A stretch of DNA of 7,707 nt from Tannerella sp. Its GTDB lineage: Bacteria > Bacteroidota > Bacteroidia > Bacteroidales > Tannerellaceae. Below are positions 1 to 6,312 of this stretch, one piece after another; positions within the stretch are counted from its first letter, which is position 1, and each line of letters starts with the position of its first letter. Location: NCBI GenBank assembly GCA_031268395.1, contig JAIRXI010000412.1:1-7707 (forward strand). The letters are read 5' to 3'. The notes beneath the pieces were generated by a model. It was given only the letters and a program-made list of their open reading frames with translations, was not told the DNA's origin and did no database searches. Made by a program: the position numbers and the translations under genes.

Positions 1-56
1 GCAAAGGCCGGTTCAACGGACAGCATGTACGCAAATTCAATATCGCGCGGACGTAG
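1..56 (+). CDS. Probable 3' end of an upstream rightward gene (partial)
   Basis: Reading codons from base 3 gives KGRFNGQHVRKFNIART and then a TAG stop at 54-56. I do not recognise the protein. Two other rightward frames are also open from the left edge: one to a TAA at 109-111, one to a TAA at 269-271. I prefer the short frame because 11 of its 17 third positions are G or C, against 7 or 8 in the others, and because the frame ending at 111 uses TCA twice, a codon the neighbouring genes avoid. The stop and last residue fall in or at the edge of the repeat arm at 52-77, so the element abuts or has trimmed this gene's end. The gene would converge on metH. Confidence 0.38.
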   Translation, partial: KGRFNGQHVRKFNIART

Positions 57-238
57 GGGCGACCCTTGCGGTCGCCCAATCCGCAAAATCCGTACAATCC
101 AATCCGCATAATATGCACAATATGCACAATATGCCCAATCTGTACAATATGCAAAATCCGTACAATCCGTACAATATGCCCAATCCGCAAAATCTGTACA
201 ATCCGCAAATCAGGGCGACCGCAAGGGTCGCCCCTACG
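52..238. repeat. Composite repeat: 26-bp inverted repeats flanking a 9-bp tandem array
   Basis: Bases 52-77 and 213-238 are perfect reverse complements over 26 bp (outer ends CGTAGGGGCGACC). Each arm is also a near-palindrome: GGGCGACC (57-64) pairs with GGTCGCCC (70-77) around the 5-nt loop CTTGC, and the right arm mirrors this. Between them lies a minisatellite of 9-bp units. I see no target-site duplication (flanking bases GCGGA and ATGCC) and no transposase. The element sits between the convergent 3' ends of the partial upstream gene and metH. It resembles a small non-autonomous dispersed element (MITE or REP-like). Its hairpin arms could also act as a two-way transcription barrier, but neither arm is followed by a clear T-run. 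Confidence 0.85.
78..208. repeat. Minisatellite of 9-bp units, about 14.5 copies
   Basis: The stretch parses without gaps into 14 full units plus one 5-base partial unit (AATCC, after the second full unit). All units begin AAT and have G at position 6. The forms are AATCCGCAA, AATCCGTAC, AATCCGCAT, AATATGCAC, AATATGCCC, AATCTGTAC and AATATGCAA. Variation is at unit positions 4, 5, 7, 8 and 9. Because the period is a multiple of three, it reads as tripeptide repeats: Asn-X-X in one rightward frame and Ile-Cys/Arg-X in another. The partial unit shifts the frame between the first copies and the rest. It is not a CRISPR array: there are no long repeats and no unique spacers. Confidence 0.9.
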
Positions 239-336
239 ATGCCCAACAACGATAAAATGCATAAACAATAACCCAATGCCCTGCCATCCCGAAATACATC
301 ACCGCCGTTCCGTCCGCCTGCAAGGATACGATTATT

Positions 337-364
337 CGCACGCAGGGGTGTACCTGCATGTGCG
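337..364. other. Bulged hairpin in the gene-free stretch downstream of metH
   Basis: Bases 239-417 carry no gene I can support. Within them CGCAC (337-341) pairs with GTGCG (360-364), and GCAGG (342-346) pairs with CCTGC (353-357). The loop is GGTGTA, with an AT bulge at 358-359. On the metH strand it begins 53 nt past the metH stop codon, where a terminator or RNA-stabilising stem would be plausible. It has no following T-run, so an intrinsic terminator is only a possibility. The stretch may be part of another dispersed repeat; that needs a genome comparison. Confidence 0.4.
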
Positions 365-417
365 CCCACCTTGCGGTTACCCGGTTCATTCCCGGCGGGG
401 AAAATCGATGCGTAATA

Positions 418-3400
418 TCAATTGATACTGTTTTTCTGAAGAAATTTGCGGAGGGTTGCCGGGTTTTCGCGGCGGCGGGCGGCATAGTCGTACAACTGTT
501 CGTCCGTGATGGCGCCGACCGTGAAGTAGCGGACATGGGGGTGGGCAAAGTAAAAACCGGCAATGCTGGACGTTGGGAACATCGCACCGTTTTCCGTCAG
601 GCGGATGCCGATGCGTTCGAGGTGGAGGAGTGCGTCCAGCGTAAACAGTTGCTGCTGGTCCGGCAGGGAGGGATAGCCGACGGCCGGACGGATACCCCGG
701 TATTTGGCCTTGAACAGATCCTCCATGGAAAGATTTTCATCGGCGGCATAACCCCAATATTCCCTGCGCACCTGTTCGTGCAGGTATTCGGCGCAGGCCT
801 CCGCCAGACGGTCGGAGATCGTTTGGAGCAGCAGGAGGTGATAACTGTCGCCGTCGCGTTCCAGTTGTTTTTTCAGCGACTCCGGCGCCGTGCCGGTCGT
901 GAGAGCGAAAGCGCCGACATAATCCGTACGCCCTGCGGAAGCCGGCATCACAAAGTCGGCCAGCGAGAGACAGGTATTGTCTTCCCGGGGCGTTTGCTGC
1001 CGGAGCACGGAAAGCGTTTCTGCGCCAATGCGGATGTCATCGCCGTCGCTGGCAGCCGGGAAAATCCCGTACAGCGCCCGGCAACAGGCTTCGCCGCTCT
1101 CCGACAACTGGTGCAGCAGCGCCCGGGCATCGTCGTAGAGCGTAGCCGCTTCCCGCGCTTTGGCACGTTCTTCGTCCGGAAACTGCGCGAGCCAGGCTGT
1201 GCGGCAGGCCATACAGCCGTGCAACTGCGACAGGTCGCCATAGCGCCCGTTAAGCCGCCAGGCAACAAAGAAATATACCCAGTTGATATAGGGCAGGAGC
1301 GTTTTCGCCCTGATGTGAAGTTCCCGGACGCCATGATGCCGGGGCGCGACCGGAACAAAGACCGTCCAGTCCGTAACCGGGCGGCGGGCGCGAGCTTCCG
1401 CAAGAGGGAGGAGCGTCTGTGCCGCCGTTTTTTTCTGTATGGCGGCCGTGTGGCGCAACCGTTCGTATTCCCCGTTCAATTCGCAAATATAAGCCTCGCG
1501 CGTAGCCGGGTTAAGCAGTCTGGCGGCAACCAGCGGATTTTGCGAAGCATCCGTGACGTGAATCACCGGGTGGTCGTAGTGCGGCGCAATTTTAAGCGCC
1601 GTGTGCAGTTTCGAGGTAGTCGCCCCGCCGACCAGGATCGGGACGCACTGTCCGGCTTGCTGCATGGTGTCCGCTACGTGAATCATCTCCTCGAGCGAGG
1701 GCGTGATCAGACCGGAAAGACAGAGCAGGTCGGGCTTCTCCCGCAGGACGGCTTCGAGGATACGCTCGGCCGGCACCATCACACCCAGGTCGACCACTTC
1801 GTAATTGTTGCACTTCAGGACGATGGAGACAATGTTTTTCCCGATGTCGTGCACGTCGCCCTTGACGGTGGCAAAGACCACCTTCCCGGCGCCGGATGTC
1901 CCTGTGGCCGAACGGTCTGCTTCGATGGCAGGTTGCAGGATAGAAACCGCCCGTTTCATTGTCCGGGCGGTTCTGACGACCTGCGGAAGAAACATCCGGC
2001 CGGCGCCAAACAGTTCGCCCACCCTGTTCATGCCGTTCATCAGCGGCCCGTCGACCACGGCAACCGCCTTGCCGTCGCGGACTTGCAGGGCTTCCGCCAA
2101 ATCCGTTTCCAGATAGTCCGTGATGCCCTTTATCAGGGCATATTCCAGCCGTTCGTCCGGCGGAAGGCAGCGCCATGCATCCGGCGCGTTTTCCGTTTTG
2201 CCGGTCTCCTGCGGCAACTGTTCCTGTGCACGGGCAATCAGTTCGTCCGCCGCTTCCGGGCGGCGCGCCAGAATCACGTCCTCAAGAAGCGCGCGGAACG
2301 GCGGATCAATGACCTCATAAGCAAGAGCGGTGGAAGGATTTACGATCCCCATGTCCATGCCTGCGCGGACGGCGTGGTGAAGAAAGACGGCGTGCATGGC
2401 TTCGCGCACGTAACTGTTTCCCCGGAACGAAAAGGACAGGTTGCTGACGCCGCCGCTGACTTTTGCGCCCGGCAGATGTTGCCTGATCCATTCCGCGGCA
2501 CGGATAAAAGCCAGCCCGTAGCCATTGTGTTCGGGTATACCGGTAGCAATTGCCAGCACGTTGGGATCGAAAATAATATCCTGCGGCGGGAAACCGGCTT
2601 TTTCGGTCAGCAGGCGGTAGGCGCGCTCGCAGACGGCGATTTTCCGTTCATACGTATCCGCCTGACCCTCCCCGTCGAACGCCATCACGACCGCGGCCGC
2701 GCCCAGCTGGCGTATCCGTGCGGCGTGCGCCAGGAAAACCTCTTCGCCCTCCTTGAGACTGATGGAGTTGACGATGCTTTTCCCCTGCACGCAATAGAGC
2801 GCCTGTTCGATGACGTCCCACTTCGAAGAATCGATCATCACCGGGACGCGGGCAATGTCCGGATCCGAGGCAATCAGGTTCAGGAATACGGTTATCTCCC
2901 CGGCGGCATCCAGCAGGCCGTCATCCATATTGATGTCGATCACCTGCGCGCCGTCTTCCACCTGTTTGCGGGCAATGCTCAGCGCCTCCTCATGGCGTCC
3001 TTCCCCTATCAGCCGGAGGAACTTGCGCGAGCCGGCCACGTTGCAGCGTTCGCCGATGCGGATAAAACCGTTTTCCGGTTTCACTTCGAGCCGTTCCAGT
3101 CCGGAGAGCCACAGCGCCTCCGTCGGCGGGGCCGGACGGCGGGGCCGGGCGTCCTTCACCAGCGCGGGAAAACGGGCTATGTGCCGCGGTGTTGTTCCGC
3201 AGCAGCCACCGATGATGTTGACCAGTCCCTCCTCAATAAAGGAGCGGACATGCGACTCCATTGTTTCGGGCGTTTCGTCGTATTCGCCGAAGGCATTCGG
3301 CAGCCCGGCGTTGGGATAGGCGCTGACAGGGCAGGACGCCATGGCGGAGAGTTCCCGCAGGTGTGGCAGCATCTCGACCGCACCGAAGGAACAGTTCAGT

Positions 3401-4116
3401 CCGACGCAGGCAAGAGGGACGTGCCGGACAGAAGCCAGGAAAGCCGCCAGCGTCTGGCCGGAAAGCGTGCGTCCGCTTTTTCCGGCCAGTGTGAGCGAAA
3501 GCATGACAGGCAGTTTGCACCCCCGGTCGCGCATGACCTGCATGGTCGCGTCCAGCCCCGCCTTTACATTCAGCGTGTCGAACGCCGTTTCGAACAGGAT
3601 AATGTCCACACCTCCGTCCATCAGCGCCTCTACCTGTTCACGGCAGGCGCGGTACAGGTCCATGTAGGTGACGTCGCGGCCGGCGGGATTGCTGACATCC
3701 TGGCTCATCGAAGCCGTCTTGTTGGTCGGGCCGACCGAGCCGGCCACAAAGACCGTCCGACCGGGATGCTCCCGCATATACCGGTCGGCCTCCCCACGCG
3801 CCAGACGTCCGGCGGCCAGATTGATTTCGCGTACCTGCGCCTGCATGCCGTAATCGGCCATCGAAATGACGTTGGCATTAAACGTATTGGTAGAAAAAAT
3901 ATCGGCGCCGGCATCCAGATACTGGCGTTGAATGGACCGGATGATATCCGGGCGGGTGAGGCTCAGCAAGTCATGATTACCCTGCTGCCGGGTGGGGCAG
4001 CAGGCAAAGCGTTCACCCCGGTAATCTTCTTCCGTCAGGTTATATGACTGGATCATCGTACCCAGTCCTCCATCGAGGATCAGGATACGTTCGTTCAGTA
4101 ACTGTTCAAAACTCAT
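418..4116 (-). CDS. metH: Cobalamin-dependent methionine synthase (MetH)
   Basis: This cytoplasmic enzyme moves the methyl group of 5-methyltetrahydrofolate, via cobalamin, to homocysteine, making methionine and tetrahydrofolate. At 1232 aa it is full length and holds all four modules. The homocysteine-binding module is at about 1-325, with zinc ligands C242 (GLNCS), C305 and C306 (GGCCGTTP). The pterin-binding module is at about 350-620 ([13 protein letters not shown] at 354-366, DINMDDG at 394-400). The cobalamin module is at about 650-890: cap motif [17 protein letters not shown], then GDVHDIGKN with the cobalt ligand H756, D757 and S807. The AdoMet-binding reactivation module is at about 900-1232 (RPAVGYPS at 1143-1150, FYFAHP near 1188-1193). 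The ATG lies 3 nt after the smpB stop, suggesting translational coupling; the stop is TGA. From residue 25 on the gene contains no TTA, CTA or TCA codon. No cobalamin riboswitch is visible, as the gene is downstream in its cluster. Confidence 0.98.
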   Translation of the reverse strand: MSFEQLLNERILILDGGLGTMIQSYNLTEEDYRGERFACCPTRQQGNHDLLSLTRPDIIRSIQRQYLDAGADIFSTNTFNANVISMADYGMQAQVREINLAAGRLARGEADRYMREHPGRTVFVAGSVGPTNKTASMSQDVSNPAGRDVTYMDLYRACREQVEALMDGGVDIILFETAFDTLNVKAGLDATMQVMRDRGCKLPVMLSLTLAGKSGRTLSGQTLAAFLASVRHVPLACVGLNCSFGAVEMLPHLRELSAMASCPVSAYPNAGLPNAFGEYDETPETMESHVRSFIEEGLVNIIGGCCGTTPRHIARFPALVKDARPRRPAPPTEALWLSGLERLEVKPENGFIRIGERCNVAGSRKFLRLIGEGRHEEALSIARKQVEDGAQVIDINMDDGLLDAAGEITVFLNLIASDPDIARVPVMIDSSKWDVIEQALYCVQGKSIVNSISLKEGEEVFLAHAARIRQLGAAAVVMAFDGEGQADTYERKIAVCERAYRLLTEKAGFPPQDIIFDPNVLAIATGIPEHNGYGLAFIRAAEWIRQHLPGAKVSGGVSNLSFSFRGNSYVREAMHAVFLHHAVRAGMDMGIVNPSTALAYEVIDPPFRALLEDVILARRPEAADELIARAQEQLPQETGKTENAPDAWRCLPPDERLEYALIKGITDYLETDLAEALQVRDGKAVAVVDGPLMNGMNRVGELFGAGRMFLPQVVRTARTMKRAVSILQPAIEADRSATGTSGAGKVVFATVKGDVHDIGKNIVSIVLKCNNYEVVDLGVMVPAERILEAVLREKPDLLCLSGLITPSLEEMIHVADTMQQAGQCVPILVGGATTSKLHTALKIAPHYDHPVIHVTDASQNPLVAARLLNPATREAYICELNGEYERLRHTAAIQKKTAAQTLLPLAEARARRPVTDWTVFVPVAPRHHGVRELHIRAKTLLPYINWVYFFVAWRLNGRYGDLSQLHGCMACRTAWLAQFPDEERAKAREAATLYDDARALLHQLSESGEACCRALYGIFPAASDGDDIRIGAETLSVLRQQTPREDNTCLSLADFVMPASAGRTDYVGAFALTTGTAPESLKKQLERDGDSYHLLLLQTISDRLAEACAEYLHEQVRREYWGYAADENLSMEDLFKAKYRGIRPAVGYPSLPDQQQLFTLDALLHLERIGIRLTENGAMFPTSSIAGFYFAHPHVRYFTVGAITDEQLYDYAARRRENPATLRKFLQKNSIN

Positions 4117-4119
4117 TGT

Positions 4120-4584
4120 CTATTTTTTGAAAGCGCGGTCCATCTCCCGCCGGTCGTCGCGTTCGCGCAGGGATGTGCGCTTGTCATATTCCTTTTTCCC
4201 CCGGGCAATGGCAATGACGACTTTCGCCAGTCCCCGGTCGTTGATGAAAAGACGAACCGGGACGATCGTGAAACCGCTGTTTTTGGCGGCGGATTCAATC
4301 TTCCGGATCTCCTTCCGGTTCAGCAGCAGTTTGCGGTCGCGCCGCGTCGGGTGGTTATTGTAGGTGCCGTAGAAATATTCGGCAATATACATGTTCTTCA
4401 CCCAAACCTCTCTGCGTTCCACGACGCAGTATGTGTCCGTCAGACTGGCCTTGCCCAGGCGGACGGACTTGATTTCCGTCCCGGTCAGTACCATCCCGGC
4501 CGTAAACGTTTCGACCAGTTCATAGTCGAACGTTGCCCGTCTGTTTTTGATTTGTATCCGGCTGCCAGCCTTTTCTCCGCTCAT
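4120..4584 (-). CDS. smpB: SsrA-binding protein SmpB
   Basis: SmpB binds tmRNA (ssrA) and delivers it to ribosomes stalled on broken messages, so that the nascent chain is tagged and the ribosome released. The 154-aa product has the usual length and the family's landmarks: the OB-fold core with GTEIKSVR at about 35-42, the [16 protein letters not shown] stretch at about 78-93, GKKEYDKR near 129-136, and a basic C-terminal tail ([13 protein letters not shown]), which in this family enters the mRNA channel. The ATG at 4584 is the natural start, with the conserved core following a short polar leader. It sits 18 nt after the membrane protein gene and 3 nt before metH, so all three are probably co-transcribed. 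The tmRNA gene itself is not in the window. Confidence 0.97.
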   Translation of the reverse strand: MSGEKAGSRIQIKNRRATFDYELVETFTAGMVLTGTEIKSVRLGKASLTDTYCVVERREVWVKNMYIAEYFYGTYNNHPTRRDRKLLLNRKEIRKIESAAKNSGFTIVPVRLFINDRGLAKVVIAIARGKKEYDKRTSLRERDDRREMDRAFKK

Positions 4585-4602
4585 TTATTTCCAGTGTTAA
4601 CG

Positions 4603-5169
4603 TCAGAGCCGCATTCCCGGCATCATCAGGAAGAGCAGGTAGTCGATGGCCAGAGGCATGCCGATAATGACGGTCGAGGCAAAGGCGGAAAACTTCAGCC
4701 GCTCCTCTTCCCGCACCTGCATGTAGACTGTGGCGCCTTCCCAGATAATATAGGCCGTGTACAGCACGGCTGCACGCAAAAAGAAAAACTCGGGCAGCAG
4801 CGCCAGGAGCATGTTCATTGCAAACATCAGCGCGGAAGCATATCCTACAAAGTAATGCCATCGCCCGATGTCTCTATGCCGGCGGAAAATGCTTTTCCAT
4901 GCCTCGCTCATCAGGTACACGGCCAGAAAGTAACCTCCCATATTTGAAATCAGCGCCTTGATAGCCGATTTCAGGGCGATTTCGAAACTGAATTCCTTAC
5001 GCGAAAACAGCACGCCGACAAACGCAGCCAGGGCGATCAGGCCAATCAGCGGGTAGATGTATCGCGACAGGAACGCGTCCTTCTCTTCCTCTCTCCCGCT
5101 TAGCTTTTTCCACGTCCCGGCCGGTTTGAAAATAAGGCCGGTCAGCCGGTTGAATATCGTATTAAACAT
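4603..5169 (-). CDS. YIP1-family integral membrane protein
   Basis: The 188-aa product has about five hydrophobic segments (roughly residues 38-55, 69-88, 105-125, 129-147 and 162-184) and a cytosolic-looking N-terminus, MFNTIFNRLTGLIFKPAGTW. The opening 'loop into a lipid-facing FKP-x-x-TW', then 'FLSRYIYPLIGL', matches the YIP1-type family widespread in Bacteroidales; its biochemical role there is not established. I start it at the ATG at 5169. A longer frame from a TTG at 5196 is possible, but that TTG is the last three bases of a TACTTTTG promoter element, so it should not be in the message. It is the first gene of the leftward cluster with smpB and metH and diverges from the lipoprotein gene. 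The family assignment is from sequence resemblance alone. Confidence 0.8.
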   Translation of the reverse strand: MFNTIFNRLTGLIFKPAGTWKKLSGREEEKDAFLSRYIYPLIGLIALAAFVGVLFSRKEFSFEIALKSAIKALISNMGGYFLAVYLMSEAWKSIFRRHRDIGRWHYFVGYASALMFAMNMLLALLPEFFFLRAAVLYTAYIIWEGATVYMQVREEERLKFSAFASTVIIGMPLAIDYLLFLMMPGMRL

Positions 5170-5193
5170 ATCTCCATCTATTGAATGCGCCTG

Positions 5194-5201
5194 CAAAAGT
5201 A
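5194..5201 (-). promoter_or_regulatory. Candidate -7 element for the leftward YIP1-smpB-metH cluster
   Basis: On the minus strand the bases read TACTTTTG, a match to the Bacteroidetes -7 consensus TAnnTTTG. It is identical to the element serving the divergent gene. Transcription would begin near 5188, leaving a leader of about 20 nt before the ATG at 5169. No TTTG is present at the expected -33 distance (about 5221-5226), so the promoter is weaker on paper than its partner or relies on an activator. Confidence 0.5.
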
Positions 5202-5240
5202 TAAAAATAATGAAGAATACGGGCCGTGAGGTGTAAGATT

Positions 5241-5271
5241 TTTGTGCTTCGAGGGGAATATGCTACTTTTG
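5241..5271 (+). promoter_or_regulatory. Bacteroidetes-type promoter of the lipoprotein gene
   Basis: TTTG at 5241-5244 and TACTTTTG at 5264-5271 are separated by 19 nt, matching the primary-sigma consensus of Bacteroides (TTTG, 19-21 nt, TAnnTTTG). The inferred start of transcription is about 5276-5280, giving a leader of roughly 30 nt with AGGA at 5300-5303 close to the ATG at 5307. Confidence 0.75.
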
Positions 5272-5306
5272 TCGCCGTATGAAAATTCGTATAACAGACA
5301 GGAATA

Positions 5307-6176
5307 ATGAAGAAAGGACTGGTTTGTCTGGCGCTGCTGTTCGCTTGCAGCGCCTGCATGAGAAAAGAAAAATTGCTGGCCGGGGGAGCCGGCTGGCCGC
5401 AGATTGCCATTCTGGACAAGGCTTCGGGCAAGATCGAATGGACGCATCCGCTGGCGGCGGAGGAAGAGTGTAACGACGTGGAAATGACGCCGCGCGGCGA
5501 AATACTGTATGCCTACAAGGGCGGCGCCAGACTGGTCACCCGCAAACACCAGACGGTGTGGGACTATCGGGTGCGGGAACCGGAAGCGGTTTACACAGCG
5601 ACCCGCCTCGAATCGGGCCATTACCTGCTGGCGATCGCCGGAGTTCCGATGCGGATGGTAGAGTTGGACGGGGAAGGGGCGCCCGTCGGAGAAGTGACAT
5701 TCCGCACCGCCACGCCGGACATCACCCGTCAGTTCCGCCACATCCTGAAAACACCGCAAAATACCTATCTGATTCCGCTGACGGACAAGTATAAAATTGT
5801 GGAACTGAATGAAGAGGGGAAAGTCCTGCGGAGCATTTACGCCGGATGCGAAGCGGTAGCCGTCACGCTGACGGCGGAGGGAAACTGGCTGGTTGCGGGC
5901 GGCGATTCCCGTTGCATCAAGGAAATCCGTCCGGACACCCGGGACAACGTCAAGGTGATTGAGACCAAAGACCTGAGTTACGGTTCGCTGCTGCATGTCG
6001 GTGAACTTGTTCGCTACGAAAACGGGAATACGCTCATTGCCAACTGGAACGGCCGTAGCGACGAGAAAAAACAACCTGCCCTCCTGGAGATCGATCCCAA
6101 CAACAAGGTGGTATGGAGATTGCCCTATACGTCCGACCTGTCACAGATTTCGACCGTCTATTCCTTCTTTGAATAA
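5307..6176 (+). CDS. Predicted beta-propeller lipoprotein of unknown function
   Basis: This 289-aa protein begins with a short charged, then hydrophobic, signal peptide (MKKGLVCLALLFACSAC). C14 after LFA, or C17, is the likely lipidated cysteine, so it should be a membrane-anchored envelope lipoprotein. The rest is a run of about six similar beta-rich repeats of 35-45 residues, each with a 'D/E-x-x-G-x-x-x-W/L' turn (IAILDKASGKIEWTHP, MTPRGEILYAYKGG, LESGHYLLAIAG, LNEEGKVLRSIYA, LTAEGNWLVAGG, IDPNNKVVWRLPY). This pattern is typical of PQQ-like or BamB-like propellers that bind partners rather than catalyse. I see no PQQ ligand set or sulfotransferase motif, so no reaction can be assigned. The ATG at 5307 is chosen because it gives the signal peptide and follows a promoter and AGGA. 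It is probably transcribed alone, since the next gene has its own promoter. Confidence 0.85.
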   Translation: MKKGLVCLALLFACSACMRKEKLLAGGAGWPQIAILDKASGKIEWTHPLAAEEECNDVEMTPRGEILYAYKGGARLVTRKHQTVWDYRVREPEAVYTATRLESGHYLLAIAGVPMRMVELDGEGAPVGEVTFRTATPDITRQFRHILKTPQNTYLIPLTDKYKIVELNEEGKVLRSIYAGCEAVAVTLTAEGNWLVAGGDSRCIKEIRPDTRDNVKVIETKDLSYGSLLHVGELVRYENGNTLIANWNGRSDEKKQPALLEIDPNNKVVWRLPYTSDLSQISTVYSFFE

Positions 6177-6215
6177 GGAGAAGGAAAAGGAATGGAGAAT
6201 GATCCCGCCGGGAAA

Positions 6216-6247
6216 GTTGGTTATCAGGAAATTTTCATGTAAGTTTG
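6216..6247 (+). promoter_or_regulatory. Candidate promoter of the MetY-like gene
   Basis: TAAGTTTG at 6240-6247 fits TAnnTTTG exactly. GTTG at 6216-6219 matches three of four bases of the -33 TTTG, with a 20-nt spacer. It lies 40 nt after the lipoprotein stop codon. Transcription would start near 6250-6255, leaving a leader of about 60 nt. Confidence 0.65.
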
Positions 6248-6248
6248 C

Positions 6249-6294
6249 GGCCGTTATCGGGGAAAGGCATTCCCCGTAATCAGGACAAACGGCT
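6249..6294 (+). promoter_or_regulatory. Structured 5' leader of the MetY-like gene
   Basis: Two nested stems can form. An inner perfect 7-bp stem joins CGGGGAA (6258-6264) to TTCCCCG (6270-6276) around the loop AGGCA. An outer 7-bp stem joins 6249-6255 to 6288-6294, with one G-T wobble at its base. The internal loop is lopsided: 2 nt on the left, 11 nt (TAATCAGGACA) on the right. A competing extension pairs TTA (6254-6256) with TAA (6277-6279) across a bulged T. No T-run follows, so it is not an intrinsic terminator of the lipoprotein gene. The 18 nt between it and the ATG are A-rich and open. It does not match the SAM-I or SAM-II layouts I know. A regulatory role is inferred from position only. 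Confidence 0.45.
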
Positions 6295-6312
6295 AACAAA
6301 AGAAAAAAACAG

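Noticed and set aside
78..208. Possible CRISPR array
   Set aside because: Units are 9 bp and contiguous, with no unique spacers and no cas gene in the window.
37..425. Open frames of 110-119 codons on both strands through the 9-bp repeats
   Set aside because: Low-complexity translations of the repeat with no domain, promoter or start context. They arise because the period is a multiple of three and the units lack stops.
358..4047. 1229-codon open frame on the + strand opposite metH
   Set aside because: It is in codon register with metH, whose domains and catalytic residues are unmistakable. The antisense product has no recognisable domain and is rich in Arg, His and Gly as expected of a shadow. 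It is explained by absence of TTA, CTA and TCA in metH.
5170..5306. Cobalamin riboswitch controlling the metH cluster
   Set aside because: The intergenic space is only about 137 nt, the inferred leader is about 20 nt, and no B12-box-like sequence is visible.
5178..6074. 298-codon open frame on the - strand opposite the lipoprotein gene
   Set aside because: Shadow in codon register with the lipoprotein gene; the sense product has a signal peptide, promoter and repeat pattern, the antisense product has none.
6258..6276. Intrinsic terminator for the lipoprotein gene
   Set aside because: The stem is adequate but is followed by TAATCAGG rather than a T-run, and it lies downstream of the inferred promoter of the next gene.
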